Below, piece after piece: positions 1 through 10,850 of a stretch of DNA of 64,000 nucleotides. Position numbers and translations under genes: made by a program. Within the stretch, counting starts at the first letter, position 1; each line of letters opens with the position of its first letter. The stretch comes from Laguncularia racemosa (lineage: Eukaryota; Streptophyta; Magnoliopsida; Myrtales; Combretaceae), in the NCBI GenBank assembly GCA_037954665.1, contig JBBMOL010000097.1:744001-808000 (forward strand), read 5' to 3'. The notes beneath the pieces are model-generated. The model was not told the origin of the DNA, did no database searches, and saw only the letters and a program-made list of their open reading frames with translations.

Positions 1-205
1 TCGACCCACCCAACTCGTTAGAAAACCCTATAAAGTTAAAGGTTTTCTAATAGGTTTCAGGAGCACGTATAAGACCTAATGGTAATTGAGCTTGGGTTCA
101 AAATAAAACCCAATAATAACCCAAACCTAATAAGGAAGTGATAGGAATACCTGCTAGTTATACAACACTCCACTTTCCTGTTCTTAGTTCTCTTCCTATC
201 AATGT
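1..205. mobile_element. Left part of a hAT-like relic cut by a solo LTR
   Basis: No coding potential seen. The first 60 bases carry motifs such as TTAGAAAACCCTATAA that reappear, inverted, at 2815-2890. This suggests subterminal repeats of one DNA transposon whose left end lies outside the window. The segment continues directly into 2246 onward: the 5 bases AATGT occur on both sides of the intervening solo LTR. Assignment to hAT is inference from the end structure only. Confidence 0.35.
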
Positions 206-2240
206 TGTAAACACCCCATTTTTGCCCTAATGATCAATAATAATCAAAAATAATGAATTTCTAATTTTTTTTCATTTTTTTTAATTTAGCAAAAATAGGA
301 AAAATATTCAAAAAATAAAATAAATAGGAAAAATACATCAATTTTGGAAAATAATTGCAGAAATGGCAATAAAAAGGGTTAAATAATTTTTACAAATTTT
401 TGAAATTTCAAAAAAATAAAAAAAATCGCATTGCATATATGCAAATTGCGAAAATAATAAAATCGCGAAAGTGGGCTAGCCCAGCTAGTCCGAACCTTGG
501 TCTAGTGCGCGCGCGGGAAGGCTCAGTCAGGGGTTCGAAACGCGAGGAAAGCAGAATTCGCGTTTTGCAAAATTTTTCTCTGCTTGGGACACGTGTCAAT
601 AGCCGATTGGCTAGAGCGAACGCACGCGCCGGGCGCGTGATCGTCTTCAACCTTCGTCCGAGATCGCCGACGAGGAGAAAAATCCAAATTTCAGCCGTTT
701 TGATTCGATTTTTTGCACAAATCCAACAGATCTTCAACGGAAAGAAGATAAACATCATCCAATTGGAATCAAATCGCAACAAATCAATGGATTTGCACAA
801 ATTGGAGATGGGTTTTTAATCGCAAATCCGATTTGCTTCAATCGGTGGAAATCTGAGCTTATCCAGCTCGATTTCTTGCACCTATAAATAGAGGATGAAG
901 TGGAGAGGCAGAAGCACGGATCAAAAGTGAGGAAAAGAGAAAAAAAAAAGAGTGAATTGAAGCCTCGCCGGAGTTCTCCAACCCGCGACCACCGATCAAG
1001 CGTCGAGCAGCCACCAGGAGGCGTTTTTGGAGAAATCCACCGCCACAGCTAAGTTCCCCACCCCCAAAAACCTAGGAATCGACCCCTCAACCGCTTCGAA
1101 AGGCCTCCGGAATGCTGTCAACGAGCATCCCCAACCGCCATGTCCGATCGACCCAACCCGACCCGATCCGACCCTACCCGCACATCGACCCGAATCCAGG
1201 TAAGTCGGATTTTTCGATACTTATTTATTTATTTTATTTATTTCGAATTTATTTATTTATTTATTTGTTATTTATAATTAAAAAAATATATAGAAAAATG
1301 TTAGAAATTAGATTTTTTTTTAGGGTTTGATTTAGTATGAATAATAAAAATAAAAATAATAATTATAATAATAAACAATAAAAATGTGAAAATTTATAAA
1401 GAAAATAACAAAAATATTAGAAAAGAATAATAATAAAAATCTAGATTTTAGAATAAGATAGATGAAAAATCTAAGAGAAAATTTTTCAATAAAAATTTAA
1501 TAAAAATTATAAAAATTATAAAAAATTAATAAAAAAATAAAAATTTTATAATAGTAGAAATGAGTTGAAAAGTAGAAAAATGGAATTTTTATCACTTAGA
1601 AAAAATCATTTTCTTAAATAAATCCAAAATTGGTTTTTCCTTAAAATATCATTTTCAAAAAAATCAAATTATCAAGCTTAGGCTTAGATTTTTTTTTTTA
1701 GAAAAATACCAAGATGGTGAAAACATAAATAAAAAGAGATTTCACAATTAAAATCCACAAACACACTAAAGTTTTTCAGGAAAAGTGAACTACGACATGT
1801 TTGATCCTGAATAGCAGGTATGTAGGCACCTATTTGGGGCAACCCTAAAAAGGAATAAAAATCATTTTCTCAGAATAGGTTATTCAAGAATAAAATAAAA
1901 AGACAACAAAAATAAATAAAAGACATTTCGGATAAGGTTTAGATTTTAGGAGATTAAGGTGGTAACTTTAGGGTTTTAATAGGTTAGCCTCCGAACTCAG
2001 AAACTCTGGTTTTCCCTTTCCTCTTTTCACAAAAACAAAAAGAGGAAATCACGCTGACTAGTGATCCAAATTAGGATTGATCTGCTCAATTAATCCTAAT
2101 TCAATCTTTCCCAACTACAGTTGGGTAGCAACTCCAAAACAAAACGAAATTCCTAACTCAAGTCGAGGATCTACATTAGATGAGTATAGGGTCTAGTATA
2201 GATTGGATTAGGAATGGGAAATAAAAAATTAGACTCGACA
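206..2240 (+). mobile_element. Solo LTR of a Tat/Ogre-type Ty3/gypsy family
   Basis: The segment begins TGTAAACACCCCATTTTTG and ends ATTAGACTCGACA, so it has TG...CA termini. It is flanked by a perfect 5-bp duplication AATGT (201-205 and 2241-2245). It aligns in inverse orientation with the two LTRs at 5909-7768 and 17960-19792: same first bases, the same block around GTAGGCACC followed by GGGGCAACCCTAAA (1811-1848), and the same terminal 300 bp. At 2035 bp it is slightly longer than those LTRs. No internal retrotransposon sequence adjoins it, so it is best read as the product of LTR-LTR recombination. The overlapping reading frames on both strands at 400-820 lie inside it and are not genes. 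Confidence 0.88.
883..890 (+). promoter_or_regulatory. TATA box of the solo LTR
   Basis: TATAAATA lies in a GC-richer stretch about 680 bp into the LTR, where a retrotransposon U3/R boundary promoter is expected. The two LTRs of the full-length relative carry similar TATAAAT or AATAAAT motifs, read on the minus strand, near 7125-7135 and 19142-19152. Function is inferred. Confidence 0.5.
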
Positions 2241-2897
2241 AATGTCCTTATCAAAAGTAAAGTTTCAATTTGAAATAAAAAAAAAAATTGTAAATGGAAC
2301 GGAAGTCAGAAACCCCACACACAGAGTACTCAATTGAGTAGACTCCACCGACCGAACCATCCACTCCACAGTCCACTATTGTCTAAGTCATCTACCAAGA
2401 GAAAGAAGATAACTTCTCACTCCACTATTGCTATCCTTCACATCGTAGTTCACTATCTATTGTTTATGTCTACCTTAATTGTCGTCTATAGACTCTCGCT
2501 CAACTCATAGCTCATGAACTTGGGTGGACTTTCAACTCTCACAATAGTTACTATCCCTCGTAGTTCACTACCTATGTTGACTCTTGACTCTCACTCACGA
2601 CTTATGCACTCAAGTGTCAACTAAAGCATTGCACTTGCAAGTCGCAACTCATATAAACTTAGCAAGTGCTACTCGCTTTTGCACTTGCACACACTATTTC
2701 ACACTCCATACCAAGAAACCTTAAAAAAAATGTAAACGGAGCTTGTTAGGGCAGGTTTTGAGTAATGAATACCCTTATTGGTATGGTTTCTAGGTTTTAC
2801 TATAAAAATCGTATAGGGTTTTTCCTAGGTTTTAGGAAACCTTATAGGGTACCGGGGCGGGTTTGGGTTTTCTAAAACCTACATCAGTTACATCCCC
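2241..2897. mobile_element. Right part of the hAT-like relic
   Basis: This is non-coding sequence continuing from 1-205 across the solo LTR. It holds imperfect internal repeats: a motif around CGTAGTTCACTA recurs at about 2444 and 2560. Its right end (2815-2897), read on the minus strand, runs GGGGATGTAACTGATG and then into GGTTTTAGAAAACCC and CCGCCCCGG. That resembles the GC-rich ends of plant Ac-like hAT elements. It abuts recognisable LTR sequence of the outer gypsy element at about 2898. No transposase was seen in the window. Confidence 0.35.
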
Positions 2898-3056
2898 ATG
2901 AACGTTTGACAGCAACTCGATGGATGATGGGAGAGGAACCTATGAAGGTAGGCTGGCTCATTATTAGTTGGCTAACTAGTAAATATCATTCGGGTCAAGT
3001 TTTGAAACCCACTCACTTTAGTTTGAGTGATTGGTCTAGTGATTAGATTCCTATCA
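2898..3056 (-). mobile_element. 3' LTR remnant of the outer Ty3/gypsy element
   Basis: About 155 bp aligns with 26102-26260 near the right side of the nest; both share GGAACCTATGAAGGTAGG. Read on the minus strand it starts TGATAGGAATC. The adjoining 3057-3064, read on the minus strand as AAAGGGA, looks like a polypurine tract next to the end of integrase. The rest of this LTR is missing because the hAT-like relic to the left cuts it. Confidence 0.7.
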
Positions 3057-4590
3057 TCCCTTTAGGGGTGTTAAGGATTTTCCCTCAAATCTAAAGATTC
3101 TTCAAGGATGTCTTTCTTTGGAACATGTGGAGTTAGGTCATTGATGTTGAAGGTCAATGACACTCCATAGCCATAGGGAAAGTTAAGCTCGAAGGTGTTG
3201 TCATTGATCTTCTGAAGAACCTTAAAGGGTCTATTAGCTTAGGGTGATAGCTCCTTGCTGAGGTGAATCCACACTAAGTCTCTAGGGTTGAACTTCATAA
3301 ACTTTTTTCTTTGGTTTCTAGCTCTTGTTGCCTTGCAATTGCTCTAGTTAGCTATTTAGATACCTTGCAATGTAACTGCTCAATCTCTTTTGCTTAGTCA
3401 ATAGCATTGAAGCTTTCCTCCTTCGAGGTTGGGGAAAAGATCATACCTATAGGTAGGAATGGATTGTTGCCATAAATGCCCTTGGATGAGGACCAACCGG
3501 TAGAACTATGTGTTGATTTGTTGTAAGCGAACTCAATAATTAGCAGATCCAAGTCCCAATCAGTAAGATTCTTACCAACTATAGCTCAAAGGAAGGCACT
3601 TAAGGTTCTATTGAGGACCTCAACCTGGCTATTTGTTTATGGGTGGTAGGATGTGCTGAACATTAACTCCACGCCTAATCTCTTCCATAATGTCCTCCAA
3701 AAAAAGCTCAAAATTTTTTGGTCCCTAGTTAAGATGATGTTTTAGAGCACTCCATGTAATCTCACGATCTCCTACACCAAAAGTTTAGCAACATAAAGTG
3801 CATCATCAGTTTTATGGTAAGGGATGAAGTGAGCCATCTTGCTGAACTAATCTACAACCATCATAATAGAGTCATGTCTTTAAGGCATCCAAGGTAATCC
3901 TAAGATGAAATCCATGCTCATATTGGTCTATGGTTGGTCAAGGATTGATAGTGGTAAATATTCCCTATAGGTTTCTTTCTTCCCCTTCACCGTCTTGCAA
4001 GTGGCACACTTCGCTAGTACCTTATGCACACCTTTCATCAAATCAGGCTAGTAAAAATGCTCCTTTGGTAGGTCATAAGTCCTCTTCTCTCCAAAATGAC
4101 TTACCAATCCTCTTGCTTGAGCTTCCTTAGCTAGTAGCTCTCTCACCAAGCTAGTCGATATGTATAACCATCCTTTCTTATATAAGTACCCCTTATCCAT
4201 AAAATAACCATCAATACCGATTCCAACTCTACAATTAGCAGCAATTGGTTTAAAGTTCTGTCTTGTTCATAATGCTTAGTCATGGTTCCAAAGCCTAAGA
4301 TCTTTGCTTACAATGTGGTGATCAATGTATGCCTCTAGATAAGGCGTTTGCTACTACATTGGTGCTTTCAAACTTATACCTGATCACATAAGAGAATGTT
4401 TCTAGGAACTCGATCCATTTAACCTGTCTTTGAGATAATTTGTTTTAACCTCATAAGTACTTGAGAGATTTATGGTTAGTGAAAATGATGAACTCCTGTG
4501 GTAGTAGATAATGCTACCATACAATGAGTACTTGAATTAAGGAATAGAACTCCTTATCATACATTGAGTAACTAAGTGCATCACCATTAA
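3057..4590 (-). pseudogene. Outer gypsy element: integrase and part of RNase H, broken
   Basis: This is the left (3') half of a decayed Ty3/gypsy pol read on the minus strand. Conceptual translation shows the integrase C-terminus (motif VSLTFNINDLTPHVPK near 3110-3165), the core segment (STSYHPQT-like near 3640) and the zinc-binding region (about 3990-4090). RNase H follows at about 4300-4590 (YDKEFYSLIQVL-like near 4540, FTNHKSLKYL-like near 4460). Frameshifts and stops occur throughout. The reading stops abruptly at 4590 in the RNase H motif FSE-LNGA and resumes at 22740, so an 18-kb insertion separates the halves. I saw no chromodomain after integrase. Confidence 0.8.
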
Positions 4591-4688
4591 AGCTAGGAAA
4601 GCAGGCCAAACAGGCCAGCCTGCTACATCGAGTAACTAAGTGCAGCAATATTAAAGCTAGGAAAGCAGGCCGAACAGGCCAGCCTGCC
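4561..4688. repeat. 64-bp tandem duplication spanning the gypsy/hAT junction
   Basis: Copy 1 (4561-4624) and copy 2 (4625-4688) share the order GAGTAACTAAGTGCA, then TTAAAGCTAGGAAAGCAGGC, then AACAGGCCAGCCTGC, with a few substitutions. Each copy contains about 30 bp of host gypsy sequence followed by about 34 bp of hAT terminus, so the hAT end and its flank were duplicated together after or during insertion. Confidence 0.85.
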
Positions 4689-5519
4689 TCGACCTACACT
4701 AGCCTGTAAGTCAAAGCGGGCTAACCCGTGATGGCTCGCACATGCTGCGAGCTAAAGAAGTTAGCCTGCCCCGCCCTGCAGGCCAATACAAGTCAACCCG
4801 ACCCACACACACACAATAGATTTTTTTTTAATATTACAAAATATATTAAAGTATTGTATTAATAGCTTTAGGATATATTATACACAAAATTGCTTCTATT
4901 TGATTACTTTCAAACTTTGGTTAAAAAATATTTACTAGGAGTTAGCTTCATTAAATGTGTCTTATTTGGATTCCATTAGGTGACTAAAGGATATCTTATA
5001 ATTATTCTCTAAAAAGAATCTATTTTTAAGTGACGTGTAGGACTTATTTAGTCAATGAGTTTCATCCTTAGTAATTAGTCCTATATTACGCTATAGACAT
5101 GAATGTTTCATCCAAATACTTTGTAGAATAAATTATTGACCAACCAACTCATTTTTTATTTAAATGCTTGATTTCAAAATTTGCAAAATAAAGTTTACTT
5201 TTAGAAGAAGAACTTCGATTTATACTATTTATGCAAAGAAGAACTCGAATTATCACAAAGTCTTTTTCACTAATTATATAGGAAAACAAAGTCAATAATA
5301 AAGGAAATAAAATCACATATAAAGATCAATCATCATCAACAACAACAACCAAATTGGAGTCTCCCTTTGATGAAGTAGTCCCACTCCCACTCTCAGTATC
5401 TTCCTCTTCATCTACAATTTACCACATTACACATATAATTAGATGTTAAACGCTTGAAATAATACGTTAAAAGAAAGTAATTACCAAAAGAATAAAAAGA
5501 AATCATCTTCACAAGAAAA
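4689..5519. other. Non-coding 3' portion of the hAT element
   Basis: This lies between the duplicated terminus and the transposase C-terminus on the minus strand. It contains further GC-rich subterminal blocks (AGCCTGCC and GGCCAGCC types, to about 4800), a short CA run (4803-4813), then AT-rich sequence. No reading frame stands out. It is likely the 3' untranslated and subterminal part of the transposon. Confidence 0.5.
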
Positions 5520-5903
5520 TCCTTATAACCAATTATGTGTACAAATTAGAGCTTCCACATTTGATGGGAGTATAAAACTGCGATACTTATTAAGTACACA
5601 AGCACCAATACTGAAAGTTAACTCATATGCGACAATGGTAATTGGAATGCTGAGCACATCAGAGGCCATGATGGACAAATCAAGATATCGTTGGCTTTGA
5701 TTCTTCCAATGTTATAATACATCCAATTCTAAGTAGAAGTCCATATCCATTATTTACTTATCTAGATAAATATCTACAAAAGATTTACTAAAACTTCATG
5801 CTTCTACTTAACAGTACTCCAATATTATTAAGGGGAAAACTAATTAAATACTAATATATAATATGATAAAAAATATCATTAAAAAAATAAATAAAGTTAT
5901 TAT
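5520..5903 (-). pseudogene. hAT transposase, C-terminal dimerisation region
   Basis: Minus-strand translation gives the hAT C-terminal (dimerisation) signature. It contains RYLDLSIMASDVLSIPIT, then FSIGACVLNKYRS and LPSNVEALICTHNWL, which matches the family pattern of IPITTVASESAFS followed by VEALICTRNWL. This is the part of Ac-like transposases needed for oligomerisation. Stops are present upstream (for example a stop between the DVL- and HWK-type residues). It is separated from its N-terminal portion (19798-21512) by the Tat/Ogre insertion whose target duplication TAAAC sits at 5904-5908. Confidence 0.85.
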
Positions 5904-5908
5904 TAAAC

Positions 5909-7768
5909 AATCGAGTCTAATTTGAAAATTTTATATTGTTTCCCTAATTCGATTCATATTAGATCATATGTTCGTCCAATATAAATCATTGACTTGAATT
6001 AAGAATTTTATTTTTATTTAAAGTCACCACCCAACTAGAGTTGGAAAAAATTATTAAATTAGAATTAATTGAGCGGACTAATTCTAATCTAGACAACTAG
6101 TCGACGAAATCTCCCTTTTTTTTTAAAAAAAAAAAAAAGAAGAAACAAAAACTAGAAATTCTCGACTCGGGGGTAGTCCTATTAAAACTTTAAAATTACT
6201 ACCTTATCTTTCTAAAATCTGAATTATGTTATGATATCCTTTTTTTTAGCATAAAAGAAAATATTAGAAAAATGATACAACTATTATACTAATAATGATT
6301 TGAAAATAATTTTTTTATTTTTTTAGAGTTGCCCCATAAGGGTGCCTACGTACCCATTATTCATGATCAAATAGATCGTAGTTCGCTTTTTCATAAAACT
6401 TTAGTGGATTAGTTAATTTTAATTACGAAAAAAAGTTAGGTTTATGTTTATTACCATTTAAATTTATTTAAAGAAATTTCTAAGTCTAAGCTTTATTTCT
6501 TAATTTTGAAAAAAAAAACTAAAACTTCTAATTTTGAAAAAAACGTTAATTATTTTCATTTATTTATTTTATGAAAAGAAGTTTTCTAAGTGATAAAATA
6601 TTTATTATTATTTTTATTAATTTTTTATTAATTATAATAGACATATTTTTGTAGAAAACTCTAAACCTGGTTCCATTAACATATTTCTAAAAACATACAT
6701 CTTCATTATTATTTTTTATTTTTTTTATATATTCTTATTTTATTTAGTATTAAAAACTAATAATAATAAATAATAAAGAAAAAATGAAGAAATCCGACTA
6801 ACTTGGACGCAAGTCGCCTTTCGAGTTAGGTAGAGTCAAGTCCGGTTTACGGGTCGGGTCGGATCGAGTCACGCACGACAATTCGAGCTCTTCGACAATG
6901 GCTTTTCGATGGCCATTTTCGTCAATTGGTGGGTGTTTCTAAGCTTTCTAAAGGTGGGGTATCGCTTGGTGGTGTTAGTTTTTGTCGAAAACCACCCTAA
7001 GTGGTGGTTCGGTGGCTACAGCGGCGAGATCTAGAGAGAGAGAGAGCTTCGGCGGGTGTTTTCCTTTCCCCTTTTCCTTTTTTTTTTCTTTTGATCCCCT
7101 CTTGCATTCTTCCCGAAGTCGACTCCTATTTATTGACTCACAAAAACTCCTCTTGATAACCTTGGATCGGAGCCGGTTGAAACCCATCTATATCTTTTTC
7201 TTTTTTCTTCGATTTGGACAAATCTTTTGTTTTTTTTTTGTTTTGATTTCTACTAATTTGATATTTATCTTTTGTTTTTGGTTAAAGATTCATTAAAATC
7301 TGATTTGAAATGGCCGAATTTCGCTCTCCCCGCATCATCGTTGATCTCGGTCAGAGGTTGAAGATGAACATGCCCTAAGCACATGCCTTTGAGTCCTCCA
7401 ATCAGCTACTAACATGTGGTAGCTCGGGGGTGGTGGAATCAAAACGGCACAAAGTGCCTTTGCCCAGATTCAAACTCACGACCACGTCCCTTCCTCGCGC
7501 GTACAGGTCAACGGACGGACTAGCCGTTCTAGCCCATTTCTCAATTTTTTCTTTACACGTAAATTGCATATAAGTGAGGCAATTTTTATTAATTTTATAT
7601 TATTTTGAAATGCTAAAATTTAATGAAAATCCCTAAATATCTTTTATTGTTATTTTCACCTTTATTTTCTATTATTAGTGTATTACTCTTATTATTTTAT
7701 TTTTTCTTCATATCTGAAAAATAAAAAAACACTAATAATAATTTGGGGACAAAAATGAAGTGTTTACA
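5909..7768 (-). repeat. 3' LTR of the Tat/Ogre-type element
   Basis: About 1860 bp. Read on the minus strand it starts TGTAAACACTTCATTTTTG at 7768 and ends in GACTCGATT at 5909, so the final CA expected of an LTR is changed. It aligns throughout with 17960-19792 and, inverted, with the solo LTR at 206-2240. It contains long A/T runs and a GC-richer region (6800-7540) that leaves short open frames on both strands, which are not genes. Confidence 0.9.
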
Positions 7769-7783
7769 GCTGCCCCTCTTTGC
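7769..7783 (-). other. Polypurine tract of the Tat/Ogre-type element
   Basis: The minus strand reads GCAAAGAGGGGCAGC immediately before the TGTAAACA start of the 3' LTR. This is the expected place and composition for the primer of plus-strand synthesis in LTR retrotransposons. Confidence 0.7.
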
Positions 7784-8988
7784 AGTAAAGTTTTTAAAAC
7801 TTAACTGCAAAGACAATAAAGATACCATTTTTGCCCAATAAAAGGGATAGATACGTTATAATCAGCTGGCTATCTAAACTTGGATTTACTATGGAGTTAT
7901 CTAACCAAAAGTTTAAGTAAGGAAAATGCTCCACAAGCTAACAATCCCATGTTTCAAAGGAGGATAGTTACTTTATGAAGATTAATATTCCTTGGGGAGT
8001 GGTCTTAGACAAGAAACAACTCACCAAACTAGCAACTTGGAGGGAGAGATCATCTAGAAAAGTGCTCTTATGAGCTGATTAATTGATAATAGGAAGTGTC
8101 TCATTAAACTAACAATTTTAAACAGAGATTGTTTAGGAATGTGTCCTTATGAGCTAACTAACCGATAATAAGAAGCATCTTACAAGACTAGCAACCTTAA
8201 AGAAGAGATTTTCTAGAAAAGTGCTCTTATAAGCTAACTAATCGATGATAGTAAGCGTCTTATTAGACTAGCAACCATGAAGGAGAGATCATCTAGAAAA
8301 GTGCTCTCACAAACTGACTGATCGATGATAGTAAGCTTCTTATTATACTAGCAATTGAGGATACTTAAGAAAGTGTCCCATTATGGGCTAACTAATTGAT
8401 AGTGGGAGATATCTTTTTGAATGATACCTGGATACATCTTAATAACCTGGCATCCCTAAGAAATGTTTTTGTAAGATAATCAAATGATAATGAGAGGCAT
8501 CTTTTAGACTAGCCAATTTAAATAGAAATGTGACTCATGATGAATGATTGCTTACTTTAATGCTTACCTGATCATCGTAGATAACAACCATACAACCGAA
8601 CCCTCGTGATAATCTATTCCCTCTCTACTTATCTTTGCTTCGAATAGAGTAAAAAGTCTTGATGTATTTCTTCTCGTGGGCTTAGCTCTCATGATTGTGG
8701 CATTATCCTATGAATATACCGGATATAATGTTCGAAATAGGTGGAATCATACAAAATTCCATTAAGTTTTATCATCCCTTCATTGTTCATTATTTATTAT
8801 TTTCCTACATGTGTGATGGGTAGTGTGTATATATATATATGATATAAGAGTTAGTTTGATGACAATTGATTAGGGTGATTGACCATTCAGGGACATCCAC
8901 TTTGCTTGTAGAAGAATGAAAATCAAAACCGCGAAGTTGTAATAATTGTTGACATTTATGAATTTTAGCAAAATTTTGTTATTCTTGC
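7784..8988 (-). repeat. 3' untranslated region with 80-bp tandem repeats
   Basis: This is non-coding sequence between integrase and the 3' LTR. Four clear copies of a unit beginning AGAGAT(C/T) start at 8045, 8124, 8204 and 8284, a period of 79-80 bp. They share blocks such as CTAGAAAAGTGCTC, GAGCTAACTAA, CGATGATAGTAAGC and ACTAGCAAC. Weaker copies flank them to about 7930 and 8420. Tandem repeats in the untranslated regions are known for Tat-lineage elements and can seed satellites. A TA run lies at 8827-8841. Confidence 0.8.
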
Positions 8989-10122
8989 CTAGGGATAATA
9001 CATCTTAATCGCATCCGCATTAATGGAGTCTCTCAACTTTAGACCATCCATTTGGACTAATATTAAGGCCCCTCCTGATAACACTCTTTTTACCACATAT
9101 GGACCCTCATAATTTGGGATAAACTTCCCCCTTGAATCTTGTGCATTTAGGAGCACCTTTCTTAACACCAAATCCCCTTCTTTAAAATGTCGAGGCCTTA
9201 TTCTCTTGTTGAATGCTCGGAGCCATCCTTTGTTGGTAGCATCGACTATGGCATAATGCTGTGAGTCTTTTCTCATTGATTAAGTTTAGTTGATCAGTCC
9301 TTTTCTTTACCCAATCAGATTCATCCAACTGTGCCTTTGATAAAACCCTAAAAGATGGTATTTCAACCTCAACTGGAAATATTGCCTTGGTAACGTATAC
9401 CAAATAATATGGAGTAACTCCAATAGACATTTGAATTGAGGTCATGTAGGCCATGAGGGTGAATGGTAACATCTCATGCCAATCTTTATAAGTAATGGTC
9501 ATTTTCTCAACAATTCTCTTGATGTTCTTGTTAACTGCTTATATTGTCTAATTCATTTGAGGTCGGTATGGAGTTGAGTTTCTATGGTTTATCTTAAATT
9601 GTTGACACAACTCTACCATCAATTTGTTGTTGAGGTTGGTGCTATTATCGGTGATGATTGATTCAGGAACTCTGTATCGAGCTATTATGTCCCTCTTCAT
9701 GAATCAGACCATTACTCCTTTGGTGACGTTGGCATAAGATAAGGCCTCCACCCACTTGGTGAAATAATCAAAGCTACAAGTATGAATCTATGACCATTTG
9801 ATGCCTTTGGGGTGATTGGCTCGATAATGTCGATTCCCCACATAGAGAAAGGCTATGGTGTGGATAGTGAATGAAGTTCTTTAGATGGAGAATTTATTTT
9901 ATTGGCATAGACTTGGCACAAGTGACAATGCTTGACATATTTGATACAGTCTGATTCCATTGTCAACCAATAGTAACCCATCCTTATGATTTTTCGAGCA
10001 AGCATGTGTCCGTTCATATAAGGTCCACATACTTCTTCATACACTTCTTTCATCAGTTCGTCTGCCTCTCTTTTGTCCACACATCTCAGCAATGTGATGT
10101 CAAATGATCTTTTATAAAGCAC
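8989..10122 (-). pseudogene. Tat/Ogre integrase, broken
   Basis: Three minus-strand open segments make up the integrase. 10122-9853 holds the N-terminal zinc-binding HHCC region (HCHLCQVYANK). 9502-9182 holds the end of the catalytic core (MTITYKDWHEMLPF, GVTPYYLVYVTKA). 9276-8989 holds the C-terminal DNA-binding part (FKEGDLVLRKV, GKFIPNYEGPYVVKRV). Between 9850 and 9500 the core is interrupted by stops, and the second and third segments overlap in different frames, showing a frameshift near 9230. The enzyme would insert element cDNA into chromosomes, but this copy cannot be functional as it stands. Confidence 0.85.
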
Positions 10123-10307
10123 AAACCCGCTTAATAAGAAATGGCTTGCTAACCTTCTGGTGTTCTTTGGTCATTTTTACTAGCCATTTCAGGGTATTTG
10201 CTTTCTTAGAGGAAGGTTTTGATATCATAGTACCGAGGTTTGTCATCTTGTGTTTTTTTTATTACCAAACAGTAGGCGAGCTTATCTTCAATCTCTATTT
10301 TCAATGG

Positions 10308-10766
10308 TTAGACTTTGGCTCCTCCCGTTATTTGAATCATAGATGTTAGTGTGGCGAAGGCATCTGTGAACTGATTTTGAGTCCTCGGGACGTATGTGAA
10401 GGTGACTACCTCAAATTTGTCTATCAGCTCTGTTAAGTGTTGATGATACGGCACCAGTTTAGGGTCCTTAGTTTTATATTCCCCTCGTGTTTGTAATATG
10501 ATAAGTGAGGAGTCTCTGTATACATCCAATTCATGGATTTCCATATGGCAAGCCATTTTGAGACCGAGGATGCATGCTTCATATTCTGCAATATGATTAA
10601 TATATGAAAATGTGAGTCTCATCACTGAGGGAAATTGTATTCCTTCTAGTGATATCAACATTGCCCCGATTCCACAACCAAATACATTGGTAGCTCCGTC
10701 GAAAAACATCTTCCATTTAGGATCTTTCTCTATCCTAAACTTTTCTTCTAGCTTACCCTCCACCAT
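10308..10766 (-). pseudogene. Second (archaeal-type) RNase H of the Tat/Ogre pol
   Basis: An open segment of about 152 codons on the minus strand. It contains KWKMFFDGATN (catalytic D), a central AEYEACILGLKMA (catalytic E), DVYRDSSLIILQ (D) and a C-terminal NQFTDAFATLTSM (D), an RNase H fold with all four acidic positions visible. It lies downstream of the ordinary retroviral-type RNase H at 10851-11183, giving the dual RNase H arrangement typical of the Tat clade. The domain itself is intact; the surrounding pol is not. Confidence 0.85.
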
Positions 10767-10850
10767 TAGTATATTTTCATTTGGGAATTGAGCCTGCGAT
10801 TATTAGGAATCTCCTTCAATCGGGTATTCTATCAACTGATCTACTAATGA

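Noticed and set aside
400..819. Overlapping open frames on both strands (about 130-139 codons)
   Set aside because: They lie wholly inside the solo LTR, in its GC-richer part. They have no domain and are explained by fewer stops in that composition.
6975..7296. Open frames on both strands, repeated in part near 19080-19300
   Set aside because: They sit inside the two LTRs of the Tat/Ogre element and are not conserved as protein between the copies.
7930..8420. Possible CRISPR-like array
   Set aside because: The 80-bp units are contiguous and diverged along their whole length, with no unique spacers. It is a tandem repeat in a plant retrotransposon.
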